Assembly: GCF_013523055.1 (NCBI RefSeq)
Contig: NZ_JAAMQM010000014.1
Location: 1 to 64,000 of the forward strand
Reading direction: 5' to 3'
Length of the DNA: 64,000 nucleotides
DNA from: Pseudomonas capeferrum
GTDB taxonomy: Bacteria; Pseudomonadota; Gammaproteobacteria; Pseudomonadales; Pseudomonadaceae
The notes below the pieces were generated by a model. That model saw nothing but the letters and a program-made list of their open reading frames with translations. It ran no database searches and was not told the DNA's origin. The position numbers and the translations under genes are program-made. How positions within the stretch are numbered: position 1 is the first letter of the stretch; each line of letters begins with the position of its first letter. Positions 1 through 7,808 of this stretch are shown here, in pieces.

Positions 1-60
1 GAGAAACTCGTTCAACTTCAACCACTTGACGCGCTGCGATCTCTCGTCAGCGGGAGGCGA
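1..60 (-). other. Probable 5' leader of a stable-RNA (rRNA) operon running out of the window
   Basis: On the minus strand this stretch lies immediately downstream of two promoters with stable-RNA layout. It begins with a GC-rich discriminator (complement of 50-60), the feature that makes rRNA promoters sensitive to growth rate and ppGpp. No open reading frame with a ribosome site reads leftward from it. From memory it resembles Pseudomonas rrn leaders ahead of 16S rRNA, but the RNA gene itself is outside the window, so this is inference. Confidence 0.5.
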
Positions 61-88
61 ATCATACAGCGTTGAAAACCGCTGTCAA
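61..88 (-). promoter_or_regulatory. Sigma-70 promoter, proximal copy (rrn-like)
   Basis: On the minus strand a perfect -35 TTGACA (83-88) is separated by 16 bp from a -10 TATGAT (61-66). A G+C-rich discriminator follows at 50-60. The combination of near-consensus hexamers, a short spacer and a GC-rich discriminator is typical of stable-RNA promoters. Confidence 0.7.
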
Positions 89-154
89 CCACCTTTTTCA
101 CCGCTGTCGATCTGTCGATCGAAGCCCCCGCTACTGCATCGCTGCGGGAGGCGA

Positions 155-182
155 ATAATACGCCATTCAAATCCTGTGTCAA
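155..182 (-). promoter_or_regulatory. Sigma-70 promoter, distal tandem copy (rrn-like)
   Basis: This is a second minus-strand promoter: -35 TTGACA (177-182), 16-bp spacer, -10 TATTAT (155-160), then the same discriminator sequence as the proximal copy (144-154 matches 50-60). The two -10/discriminator blocks are almost identical and lie 94 bp apart, so they look like a duplicated promoter unit. Confidence 0.7.
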
Positions 183-283
183 CTCCTGTACCAGAAATAA
201 TTACGCCCTCCTTATAAACGTGAGGCAACTAATCGAGAGAGCGTCGATCTGTAGAGAATATCTACCCCACAGCGGATCTGGTC

Positions 284-1180
284 ATGAGTGAAACCTCCAA
301 CGAGAAGACCCCCGGCCTATCGGTCGACGAAGAACAGGAAGTCAATGAGAACCAGCCACCCCGCGCCGCCGTCCTTCACGAGACCATCCGCGCCCAAGGC
401 GACCAGGAGCTGGAGCGCACCCTCGCTGCACTTTGGTGGTCGGCACTGGCCGCCGGCCTGACCATGGGGCTGTCATTGATGGCCGTAGGGCTGCTGTATG
501 CGCGCCTTCCTGATGGCGAGAGCAGTCAGGTCATTGCCAGTCTTGGCTACAGCGCAGGCTTTCTCGCGGTGATCCTGGCGCGCCAGCAGCTGTTCACGGA
601 GAACACCTTGACCGCTGTTCTCCCTATCATGACCACGCCGACGCTTTCCAACTTCGGCCGATTGTTGCGCTTGTGGTCCGTTGTACTGGCCGGCAACCTG
701 GCAGGCACGCTGCTGGTGGCCTGGGTGATGCTGGAGCTGCCAATCTTCGACGCCAAGACCGATGTCGCTTTCCTCGAAGTGGGTCGCAAGGTCATGGAAA
801 ATGACATCAGTCAGATGTTCGCCAAAGGCATCGTTTCGGGTTGGATGATTGCAACGATGGTGTGGATGATCCCCTCGATGGAACATGCCAAGATGTGGAT
901 CATCCTGGTGATCACTTACCTGATGGCGCTGGGCGACTTCACTCACATCGTCGTCGGCTCGGTAGAGGTGTCTTACTTGGTATGGGCGGGCGACGAGACG
1001 TGGAGTACCTTCTGGCTCGACTTCGCCCTTCCCACGCTCGCCGGTAACATCATTGGCGGAAGTTTCATCTTTGCCTTGATCAGCCATGCGCAGGTGCGCA
1101 GTGACAGCGGCAAGTCACCTTCGAAGCTGCTCGAAGATGAAGACAAGGAGTCGCCCCAAACGCACAAGCGCGAGCAATAA
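284..1180 (+). CDS. Formate/nitrite transporter (FNT) family membrane protein, YfdC-like
   Basis: This 298-aa integral membrane protein belongs to the FNT family of pentameric channels for small monovalent anions such as formate, nitrite or hydrosulfide. The first ~45 residues are hydrophilic and acidic. About six hydrophobic segments follow between residues ~50 and ~270, and a charged tail closes the protein. Charged residues outside the core are typical of the YfdC subgroup rather than of FocA/NirC. No formate or nitrite metabolism gene is adjacent, so the substrate is unknown. The start is the first ATG after an intergenic gap; the ribosome site is weak (GGAT upstream). It is transcribed away from the stable-RNA promoters. 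Confidence 0.8.
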   Translation: MSETSNEKTPGLSVDEEQEVNENQPPRAAVLHETIRAQGDQELERTLAALWWSALAAGLTMGLSLMAVGLLYARLPDGESSQVIASLGYSAGFLAVILARQQLFTENTLTAVLPIMTTPTLSNFGRLLRLWSVVLAGNLAGTLLVAWVMLELPIFDAKTDVAFLEVGRKVMENDISQMFAKGIVSGWMIATMVWMIPSMEHAKMWIILVITYLMALGDFTHIVVGSVEVSYLVWAGDETWSTFWLDFALPTLAGNIIGGSFIFALISHAQVRSDSGKSPSKLLEDEDKESPQTHKREQ

Positions 1181-1604
1181 TGGTGCGCATCTATATAGAA
1201 GCGCAGCATTGAGCCCCCCCTTCCGGCCAGAGCCATCGAACTGCGGCAACAAACGTGCTCGACGACTGGCACTGATCCATGTCACGGCGGCCTCGCTCTC
1301 GACCGCCTAAGCTGGTCCTTGTATCAGCATGGACTACGCCGCGCGACGATCTCTGGCAGATCCGCGCGGCGCGGGTAGACCCGTAGCGGTTGAAGGACAT
1401 GCCGCAGCTCGCTTTGAATGCATCACGCCGGATGCCGGAAAAAGGAGTACGCACGCAGGAAGGCTACAGCTGCCTCTGTCGGGCAACGCGCCATGACAGC
1501 CTATTGCAGGTCGCGAGCCCCTCGCCAGGGTTTTCTCCAGCCGCCATCATGGCCGCTAGACTGAAGTACCCACCCTGTCCTTTTTGCCGAAGCATGGGAG
1601 TCTC
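1181..1604. other. Intergenic region without a convincing gene
   Basis: This 424-bp stretch lies between the FNT gene and the histidine kinase. Its open frames on both strands are short, lack ribosome sites and resemble no family I recognise. It contains an inverted repeat (GCCGCGCG at 1338-1345 against CGCGCGGC at 1363-1370) with no following T-run. Its role is unknown. Confidence 0.5.
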
Positions 1605-2813
1605 ATGAGCCATAGAGTCAGCGCCGACATTGCCACCATTGGCCGCATCAACGCCGTTCCGGCCATCCTCCAGGTCATCTGCGAGACCACGGGATTGCGC
1701 TTTGCCGCCGTGGCGCGGGTCAATGAAAGCAGCTGGACCGCGTGCGCCGTGCTCGACACCCTCGGCTTTGGCCTGGAGGTGGGCGGCGAACTGGACGTGA
1801 ATACTACCCTTTGCCATGACATCCGGACCTCGCACAAGACCATCGTGATCGACAAGGCCAGTGAAGACGAGCAGTACTGTCACCATCACAGCCCACGCAT
1901 ATACAAGTTCGAAAGCTATATCTCGGTGCCGGTGTTTCGCACCAATGGCAGCTTTTTCGGCACCATCAGCGCGTTGGACTCACGCCCCGCGTCGCTCAAG
2001 GGCAGTGCGATCCAGCCGATGATGGAGTCCTTCGCCCGCCTGCTGGCGATTCAGATCGAAAGCGAAGAAAATGCCCAGAAGACCGAGCAGGCTCTGCAGA
2101 AAGAGCGCGCCATGGCAGAAGTGCGCGAACAGTTCATTGCCGTACTGGGTCATGACTTGCGCAACCCGCTCTTTGCCATCACCGCCGGAGCGGAACTGCT
2201 GGTCCAGCGTCTGCAGGACGACAAGAGTCGCGCGATCGCGCGCCATATCCACACCTGTGGTCGACGTGCCTCGCAGCTGGTCCGTGACGTACTGGACTTT
2301 GCTCGTGGCCGGCTTGGCGCCGGCATCCCCGTCAGCCTACAGCCTTGCTCTGACCTGCACGAAGCCCTCGGGCACGTAGCCTCGGAGCTGCAGCGTGTTC
2401 ATCCGCATCGACAGATTTGCCTTCATATCGGCAATATCGCGGGAGTCCGCTGCGACCGCGAGCGCATCACCCAGCTAGCCTCCAACCTGATCGCCAATGC
2501 CCTGACCCATGGCGCGACGAATGAACCGGTTACTGTCAGCGCGGACATTCACGACGACGTGTTCATCCTAGGCGTGCACAACCTTGGCGATGCCATCGAT
2601 CCACATACCATGGCTCAGCTGTTCTTGCCCTTTTCCCGCCCACTGGATAGCAAGCCTCAGCAAGGACTGGGCTTGGGATTGTATATCGCCAATCAGATCG
2701 CCCTAGCCCATGGCGGACACATGGAAGTCATGTCTACCCTAGAGGCCGGCACGCTCTTCAGCTTTCGCCTGCCGCTGCGCCAGCGCGCAAGCCATGCGGC
2801 ACCGGGCGACTAA
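1605..2813 (+). CDS. GAF-domain sensor histidine kinase (orphan)
   Basis: This 402-aa protein is predicted to be a soluble two-component sensor kinase. Residues ~20-150 form a GAF-type sensory domain and ~155-178 a charged helix likely to be a coiled-coil linker. The HisKA H-box HDLRNP puts the phosphoacceptor at His183. The N-box (ASNLIANAL, ~res 290) and the GLGLGLY glycine box (~res 350) belong to the HATPase domain. There is no membrane segment, so it should sense a cytoplasmic cue. The ATG at 1605 is preferred over an in-frame TTG at 1584 because GGGAG lies 4 bases upstream of it. No response regulator is adjacent. Its stop overlaps the stop of the convergent HlyD gene by 4 bp. Confidence 0.88.
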   Translation: MSHRVSADIATIGRINAVPAILQVICETTGLRFAAVARVNESSWTACAVLDTLGFGLEVGGELDVNTTLCHDIRTSHKTIVIDKASEDEQYCHHHSPRIYKFESYISVPVFRTNGSFFGTISALDSRPASLKGSAIQPMMESFARLLAIQIESEENAQKTEQALQKERAMAEVREQFIAVLGHDLRNPLFAITAGAELLVQRLQDDKSRAIARHIHTCGRRASQLVRDVLDFARGRLGAGIPVSLQPCSDLHEALGHVASELQRVHPHRQICLHIGNIAGVRCDRERITQLASNLIANALTHGATNEPVTVSADIHDDVFILGVHNLGDAIDPHTMAQLFLPFSRPLDSKPQQGLGLGLYIANQIALAHGGHMEVMSTLEAGTLFSFRLPLRQRASHAAPGD

Positions 2814-3685
2814 GGAGTTGACTCATCGCGGTCTTCGTGGACCTGCACACTGGCCGTCATGCCCGCGCTCAGGTTCATGCCTACAGGGATTTCATCGAGA
2901 TGGATACGCACCGGGATCCGCTGGGCCAGGCGTACCCAGTTGAAGGTCGGCTCCACCTCGGCCAGCAATTGCCCATCAGGCGTAGTGTTGCTATCGGTGA
3001 TACCACGACTGATGCTCTGTACATGACCTTGCAATGGCTCTCCAGCGCTCATCAGCCACACCTTGACCGAGTCGCCGGCATGAATGCGCGGCAGCTTGGT
3101 TTCCTCGAAGTAGGCTTGCACATAGAAAGTGGAATCGTCCACCAGAGCCATCACGGCCTCCCCGGCATTGGCGTAGTTACCCTCGGCCAGGCGAAGGTTG
3201 GTGATGTGGCCATCGCGAGGCGCACGCACTTCGCTACGTGCCAGGTTGATCCTGGCCACCTGGACATCGGCCTGGGCTTCATGTAACTCCCCTCGAGCGA
3301 TGGCGGCGTTGATCAGTGAGTTCTCGCGCAGCTCGGCACTGATCGCCTCCGGCCCAAGCGCCACGCGCCGCGCCGCTTCATGCTCGCGCAAACGCACCTG
3401 CTGGGCGCGGGTTTCAGCTATCGCGTTGGCCTTGTCCAGCGCAGCCTGGAAGCGATCCTTGTCGATGGACATCAGCAAGTCGCCAGCCTTGACCCGCTGA
3501 TTGTCATGAACCTTGAGCTCGCGTACCCAGCCGGACACGTCCGGGGCGATGACGACCACATCCGCGCGGATCCGCGCATCTCGGGTCCATGGCGTCAGCA
3601 TGTAGTACTGCCAAAGACGGTATCCAGCAAAGATCGCCACGGCTACCACGCACAACGTGACTGCAATACGTACGGCTGCACGCAT
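2810..3685 (-). CDS. HlyD-family efflux periplasmic adaptor (AaeA/YdhJ-like)
   Basis: This 291-aa membrane-fusion protein links an inner-membrane pump to the outer envelope. One N-terminal membrane anchor (~res 5-28) is followed by a biotinyl-lipoyl-like segment (DVSGWV then GDLL, ~res 45-70). An alpha-helical hairpin comes next, then a second lipoyl half and a beta-barrel region. The length suits the short AaeA/YdhJ class that pairs with FUSC pumps. The start is taken at the second of two nearby ATGs (3685), which sits 7 bases after an AAGGAG ribosome site; the ATG at 3691 is too close to it. It is the last gene of the FUSC-DUF1656-HlyD operon, 11 bp after the DUF1656 stop. Confidence 0.88.
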   Translation of the reverse strand: MRAAVRIAVTLCVVAVAIFAGYRLWQYYMLTPWTRDARIRADVVVIAPDVSGWVRELKVHDNQRVKAGDLLMSIDKDRFQAALDKANAIAETRAQQVRLREHEAARRVALGPEAISAELRENSLINAAIARGELHEAQADVQVARINLARSEVRAPRDGHITNLRLAEGNYANAGEAVMALVDDSTFYVQAYFEETKLPRIHAGDSVKVWLMSAGEPLQGHVQSISRGITDSNTTPDGQLLAEVEPTFNWVRLAQRIPVRIHLDEIPVGMNLSAGMTASVQVHEDRDESTP

Positions 3686-3696
3686 GGTCATACTCC

Positions 3697-3903
3697 TTAC
3701 AAAGCCCCCAGCAGGTGCACTACCACGCAGAGGATACATACGAATAAAGCCACGTCGAACAAGGCTTCATGCCATATCCAGCGACCTAACGGAGTGGCTT
3801 GCACCAGCAACCGCACCAGGCCCGTGAGCAACAGCGCCATCAATACATAGATCAGAAAGGGACTTAACAGCACCCCGCCCATTGCCCATTCACGCAGTCC
3901 CAT
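3697..3903 (-). CDS. DUF1656 small membrane protein (AaeX/YdhI-like)
   Basis: This 68-aa protein has two hydrophobic helices (~res 10-32 and 48-68) around the polar segment QATPLGRWIWHE. It matches the DUF1656 family, which almost always accompanies HlyD and FUSC genes and whose exact function is not established. An ATG at 3903 with a GGAGG site just upstream defines the start. This overlaps the end of the FUSC gene by 14 bp, implying translational coupling. Longer upstream frames are only extensions into the FUSC gene. Confidence 0.85.
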   Translation of the reverse strand: MGLREWAMGGVLLSPFLIYVLMALLLTGLVRLLVQATPLGRWIWHEALFDVALFVCILCVVVHLLGAL

Positions 3904-5878
3904 TGATTTCCTCCTGCCAGCGACACCATTTGCGCCAGCTCTTCTGCAACTGCAACACCGCACCCTCGGCCAAACGCAGTGAATCATTCGAGGGTTCGTT
4001 ACGCAGGGCCTGGAGGAATTGGGTGCTCGCCACATCCAGGCGGTCGCCGCGTCCAGGCCCCGGCCCTTGCGCAAGCACGGTCTCGAGCTGCCGCAGATAT
4101 TCACGCTCGGCGCCAGCGAGCGGTCGACGGGCCAAGGCCAGGCACATGCGCAGGTGAACCAGTTCATCGCCAATGTCCAAGCCAAGCAACCCATCGTCCC
4201 AGCGTTCACGCTGCGCTGGCGGTAACTGGGCAGCATGTCGCGCAAGCTGTATAAGGCGGTCGGCCATGCGTCCACCGAACCAGCTATCGGCTCCGCGAAG
4301 GTCGCGCCTGGTCAGACGCACCAGATCATCCTGTGTCGCGGCACGCAGGCGCCCGCCAAGCCAACCTCGGTGGCCGAAGACCAGCAGCTTGAACGCCATC
4401 ACCGCCGCCCCTACGCCCACCAGCATGGCCAAGGCGCTGTTGAGCATGTTCGCTACATCGAAGCGCATGGCATTGAGTGGTGCCACCAGAACGATGAAAT
4501 GCAGACAGTAGGAGGTCGCCGTGGCACCGATGCGTGGATGCGCCATGCCCAGCGCGCCGAAAAACAAGGGCACCCCCATCGCCAGGCAGAGCATGGCGAA
4601 ACTGTTCCACTGCGGCAAAAGGAGCTGCCCGACCAGAAACGCTGTCGGCACGGCCAGCAGGATGCCGCGCAAGAAGCTCAGGCCGATTTGCGCCCCGTTC
4701 TCGCGGCTGGCAAAAAGGCTGCAGACCACGCAGGTCAGCACCAGCCCCCCAAGCGCGGAGGGCCAGGCAGTGGCCAGCCAGAAACCGCTCATGACCAGAA
4801 AAGCCAGGGCACTGCGCGAGCCGAACAGCAGGGCGAGCTGCACATCGCGGTGCACCGCCAAGCCCTGAGGGACGTCCTTGGGGGGCGTACCTGTTCCAAC
4901 ATTCTTCAACGCCTGAGTAACAGCCATTGCCATGTCCAGTAGCAAGGCCAGACGCGCCAGGCAGAAATGCTCTTCGGAGCTGAGCTCTTGGTCGTGCGCG
5001 GCATCCCAGATGCGTTGGCGCAGCAAGACCAGATTCGGCTCATCAGGCTGTGCCAGTTGCGCGCGCACCTCATCGAGCCAGGGCGCCAGTTGCCTGGCCT
5101 GGTCTACATCGAGTTGGCGCCACTGGCGCCCCACTGATCGAGAAATCCGCAACAGCACCATGAGCTTCTGGCTCAAGCCACGTATGGCGCGAGCGCGCTG
5201 GCGGCCACGCCTGCCTTCGAACCAGGCATGCTCACGCTGGGTATCTATGGCCACGATGCGCCCGAGGATTTCCAGCAGCCCCTGACGCTCCCCCTCCTCC
5301 CCACCGAGCATGGCGCTGGCTGCCTGCAACCCGTGCTGCCAAGCCTGGCGCGCTTGCTCTCCCAGCTGTTGCTCGACCCGCATCGGCCAGAGCAACGCGC
5401 TGCTGGCGGTCGCACAGACGATACCCAAGGAAATCTCCGTGCAGCGGGCAATGGCTTGGTCGAACACTTGCAACGGCTGGCCGATGGCCGGTAGCGCGAT
5501 GATCGCCGCGGTGTAGCCCGCCAATACGAAAGCGTAGGCCCAGGCGCTGCGCAGTTGGGTCGAAGCCGCCGTGCACAACGCCAGCCACAGCGCCAGCGAG
5601 AGCAGGAACAACCACGGAGCCTGGGCAAACAGAGCAATGAATACAACCGCCATCAAGGTACCCACCAGGGTACCTGCCAGGCGGGCCAGCCCTTTCTGAA
5701 GGACCATGCCGGACAAGGGTTGCGCGACGATGAACGCGGTCATCAAGGCCCATGCAGGTTGCTCGAGTCCCCAGCGCAACGCCAACCACAACGCCAGCCC
5801 TGCGCCGAGCAAGGTCTTGATGGCGAATTTGAGGGCAAGGCTGCCGGGCGCGAACAGGGCCTGGAAAGTGATAGGCAC
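3890..5878 (-). CDS. FUSC-family (fusaric acid resistance/AaeB/YdhK-type) inner-membrane efflux protein
   Basis: This 662-aa protein has the duplicated architecture of the FUSC/aromatic-acid exporter family. A hydrophobic block at ~res 12-165 is followed by a ~170-residue soluble helical domain, a second hydrophobic block at ~345-500, and a C-terminal cytoplasmic domain. Family members (E. coli AaeB, YdhK) export aromatic carboxylic acids or other toxic compounds with an HlyD adaptor. The start is a GTG at 5878, with a TAAGG-like site upstream. It is the first gene of the three-gene operon, and a SlyA-type palindrome lies about 70 bp upstream. The substrate cannot be read from sequence. Confidence 0.88.
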   Translation of the reverse strand: MPITFQALFAPGSLALKFAIKTLLGAGLALWLALRWGLEQPAWALMTAFIVAQPLSGMVLQKGLARLAGTLVGTLMAVVFIALFAQAPWLFLLSLALWLALCTAASTQLRSAWAYAFVLAGYTAAIIALPAIGQPLQVFDQAIARCTEISLGIVCATASSALLWPMRVEQQLGEQARQAWQHGLQAASAMLGGEEGERQGLLEILGRIVAIDTQREHAWFEGRRGRQRARAIRGLSQKLMVLLRISRSVGRQWRQLDVDQARQLAPWLDEVRAQLAQPDEPNLVLLRQRIWDAAHDQELSSEEHFCLARLALLLDMAMAVTQALKNVGTGTPPKDVPQGLAVHRDVQLALLFGSRSALAFLVMSGFWLATAWPSALGGLVLTCVVCSLFASRENGAQIGLSFLRGILLAVPTAFLVGQLLLPQWNSFAMLCLAMGVPLFFGALGMAHPRIGATATSYCLHFIVLVAPLNAMRFDVANMLNSALAMLVGVGAAVMAFKLLVFGHRGWLGGRLRAATQDDLVRLTRRDLRGADSWFGGRMADRLIQLARHAAQLPPAQRERWDDGLLGLDIGDELVHLRMCLALARRPLAGAEREYLRQLETVLAQGPGPGRGDRLDVASTQFLQALRNEPSNDSLRLAEGAVLQLQKSWRKWCRWQEEINGTA

Positions 5879-5948
5879 GAATCGGACCTTACGGAGGGTG
5901 ATGATGGAACGATAGACAACACCGGAGAGGATAAAGCGTAAAGGATTA

Positions 5949-5962
5949 ATTAGCTAGCTAAT
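5949..5962. promoter_or_regulatory. SlyA/MarR-type operator palindrome upstream of the FUSC operon
   Basis: ATTAGCTAGCTAAT is a perfect 14-bp palindrome. Its core TTAGCTAGCTAA differs from the published SlyA consensus (TTAGCAAGCTAA) at one base. On the minus strand it sits just downstream of a possible promoter (TTGCAA at 5989-5994, 18-bp spacer, AATAGA at 5965-5970) and ~70 bp before the FUSC start. A bound repressor there would block transcription. Confidence 0.55.
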
Positions 5963-6019
5963 CATCTATTCAGGAATGGACACTTTTCTTGCAAAAGGCC
6001 CGAGCACCGCGGCGCGCAC

Positions 6020-6047
6020 AAAAAAAAACGGGCGACCGAAGTCGCCC
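6020..6047 (-). terminator. Rho-independent terminator after ccoM
   Basis: On the minus strand GGGCGAC-TTCG-GTCGCCC forms a 7-bp stem with a stable UUCG tetraloop and is followed, after one G, by a run of nine Ts (the A-run at 6020-6028). It lies 35 bp after the ccoM stop. Confidence 0.85.
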
Positions 6048-6081
6048 TAAATGCCTTGCGTGCCCTTGCAATCCAAAAGGA

Positions 6082-6198
6082 TCAGCGCTGTTTGCGCTTG
6101 CTTGAATCCCTCCAGATGAAAAATCCGAGGCCGGCAAAGAAGGCAAACATCAATCCGACTGTCATCACACCCGCGATAACCACGTTGTCGAAAAACAT
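6082..6198 (-). CDS. ccoM: cbb3-type cytochrome c oxidase subunit CcoM (38 aa)
   Basis: This 38-aa protein has a short polar N-terminus (MFFDNVV), one transmembrane helix (~res 8-30) and a basic tail (SSKRKQR). It closely resembles, as I recall, the CcoM subunit described in Pseudomonas stutzeri cbb3 oxidase, a single-helix protein needed for complex stability. The ATG at 6198 is chosen because the residues upstream in the same frame are low-complexity and unlike any family. A perfect ANR/FNR box lies 67 bp upstream, matching the microaerobic expression expected of a cbb3 subunit. The other cco genes are not in this window. Confidence 0.75.
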   Translation of the reverse strand: MFFDNVVIAGVMTVGLMFAFFAGLGFFIWRDSSKRKQR

Positions 6199-6264
6199 GC
6201 TGGCCCCCGATTCATCTGCCGTTGTCCGATGGATGCAAGGTAACGAAGATGGGGAACGAGGAAA

Positions 6265-6278
6265 TTGATCGAAATCAA
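6265..6278. promoter_or_regulatory. ANR/FNR box upstream of ccoM
   Basis: TTGATCGAAATCAA is an exact match to the FNR/ANR consensus TTGAT-N4-ATCAA. For class II activation (centre at -41.5) the start site would fall near 6230, with a weak -10 (TTACCT) at 6238-6243 and a ~32-nt leader before ccoM. Confidence 0.75.
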
Positions 6279-6332
6279 TGTTGTCGGAAGCCGCCCCCCG
6301 TTGGAAGGAGACTGGTTGACCTGCGTCAAGGA

Positions 6333-6491
6333 TCAACGCTTCTTGGGCTTGCCTTTGGACTTCTTCTTCGGCTTGCCCAACGGCATCGCCTGCTCGAAAG
6401 CCTGGCGCATTTCATTCAGGCGCTTGTCGTTGAGGTCATGGACACGCTTGGCGCGTTCGGCGCCGAAGTCGATCAGTTTGTCTTGGCTCAT
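6333..6491 (-). CDS. Small Lys-rich protein of unknown function (52 aa)
   Basis: This 52-aa frame begins at ATG 6491. It encodes an amphipathic, charged N-terminal half (MSQDKLIDFGAERAKRVHDL) and an extremely basic tail (KPKKKSKGKPKKR). There is no signal peptide or membrane segment. The codon use is typical of the region and the frame fills the gap between two other minus-strand genes. The ribosome site is weak. The basic tail could bind nucleic acid or ribosomes, but that is speculation. I do not recognise the family beyond a vague memory of similar short proteins in other pseudomonads. Confidence 0.6.
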   Translation of the reverse strand: MSQDKLIDFGAERAKRVHDLNDKRLNEMRQAFEQAMPLGKPKKKSKGKPKKR

Positions 6492-6560
6492 GGAATGGCT
6501 CGAGGACTGGCAGTAAGGCTCTCATAATGACGGCAGGCACAACGCCTGACCAGTCCCGGT

Positions 6561-6890
6561 TCAGACCTCGATGTCTACCAGCAAGCCCTGGCGCGGGTGC
6601 TCTCCGATCAACGGCGCCACTGGCACGGTATTGTCCGCGTTGAGCTCGTCTCCGGGCAGGGCACTGTAACGCTCCTCCTGCTCCTGCTGGCGTCTCTGCT
6701 GCTGACGGCGCTGCTCACCACTCAGCAACAATGCCTGCTCCTGAGGGTCGCGCTGATGCTTGAGGTCGATGCTACCCTCGCTCGACGCAGGCTGCGCCGG
6801 TACTACCGGGGGAACGGGTGGCGTCTGCTTGACCGGATCGTGTTGCGTGGTCACCGGCGCGGCACTGAGTGGAATGATGGGCGGCAGCAT
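6561..6890 (-). CDS. Pro/Gln-rich hypothetical protein (109 aa)
   Basis: This is a low-complexity soluble protein. A Pro/Val-rich N-terminal half (TPPVPPVVPAQP) leads to a very Gln/Arg-rich central helix (EQRRQQQRRQQEQEERY, ~res 60-78) and then a short acidic C-terminus ending in LLVDIEV. It has no signal peptide. The ATG at 6890 has an AGGAG site 8 bases upstream and is preferred over the start of the longer frame at 6953. I do not recognise a function. Similar short proteins are, from memory, scattered through Pseudomonas genomes, sometimes under misleading names. Confidence 0.65.
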   Translation of the reverse strand: MLPPIIPLSAAPVTTQHDPVKQTPPVPPVVPAQPASSEGSIDLKHQRDPQEQALLLSGEQRRQQQRRQQEQEERYSALPGDELNADNTVPVAPLIGEHPRQGLLVDIEV

Positions 6891-6998
6891 GGATATCTCT
6901 CCTGTAGCCAGGGTATCGGCCTGTTCTCGATACCCTTGAGCCTGGCTACTCAAATCGGGCGAGAGTTTATCCTGGCACGGCTACCGTCTGGACATCGA

Positions 6999-7691
6999 TC
7001 ATTCGACTTCGTCACCGCTCGAGTCTTCCGCGGTCGGGCCCGCCTCGCTCCAAGGACGCTTGTAGACCGCTTGCCAGACCACATCCAGATGATCACGCAA
7101 AACCTGAGGAGCATTTTTCAACGAGGCGCTGTCTTCACGTCGGCCACCGATAGGCTCTTCGCCGGCTGGAGTGATCAGCGATTCACCCGAGACCGTATAG
7201 ATGGCCTGGCCCTCGCGCATTTCGATGGCGATGTCGTGGGAGTCAATGCCACCGCCGCAGAAAGCATGGCTAGCGACGGTCATCTCCGCCACGCCATCCT
7301 GGTCCAGATCGGTGACATCGCTGACGTCGCCATAGAAGTCGACATCCAGGTCCAGGCCAGGGCACGTGGTCTCCTGCTCGATCTGCCAGCGTGGGGCGAA
7401 CGCCGCCTTGTCGTCGTTGCGGGCATACAAGGCAGCCTTGAGCTCCACCTTGTCCACTTCCTGCTCGGTTTCCGCATCGGTGGCCTGCCCGTCGACGCGA
7501 CTGAGCACCAGAAGGCCCTCGCCGTCCCGGTCGCGAAAATGCACGCTCTTGAGCGGCGTCCTCACACCGAGTACCTCGAGCTGCTCCACGGGGATCGGCG
7601 ACAGTATCTCGAAAGCCTTGCGCTCACAGGCGGCAAGCAAGACGCTGCCCGTTACCAGAACGACGCTCAACCAGTGGTGCTTTGCAGGCAT
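6999..7691 (-). CDS. Putative lipoprotein with an Asp-rich repeat-like motif
   Basis: This 230-aa protein has a lipoprotein signal peptide with lipobox LLAAC, which makes Cys22 the likely lipidated residue. The mature part is soluble and acidic. It contains DLDQDGVAEMT (~res 131-141), which resembles a calcium-binding FG-GAP/VCBS-type loop, followed by a paired-Cys segment (SHAFCGGG) that could form a disulfide with Cys ~110 (TTCPG). I assign no enzymatic function. It lies between the Pro/Gln-rich gene and divergent rapA, with a 117-bp gap that should carry both promoters. Confidence 0.7.
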   Translation of the reverse strand: MPAKHHWLSVVLVTGSVLLAACERKAFEILSPIPVEQLEVLGVRTPLKSVHFRDRDGEGLLVLSRVDGQATDAETEQEVDKVELKAALYARNDDKAAFAPRWQIEQETTCPGLDLDVDFYGDVSDVTDLDQDGVAEMTVASHAFCGGGIDSHDIAIEMREGQAIYTVSGESLITPAGEEPIGGRREDSASLKNAPQVLRDHLDVVWQAVYKRPWSEAGPTAEDSSGDEVE

Positions 7692-7808
7692 GTCGGATCG
7701 AACCCCTCGTTGGCAATGCGGAATTCGTCGATGAAGTGGCTAGACTCTTTGGTCTGCACGGCCTATCCGTTAAGATAGTCCGCTTTTTCATCGCGGGAGT
7801 CAGGCAGT

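Noticed and set aside
473..1087. 204-aa open frame antisense to the FNT gene
   Set aside because: No ribosome site, composition unlike protein, and it mirrors the real gene.
6597..7778. 393-aa plus-strand frame across 6.6-7.8 kb
   Set aside because: The minus-strand lipoprotein gene with signal peptide and the Pro/Gln-rich gene explain the region better.
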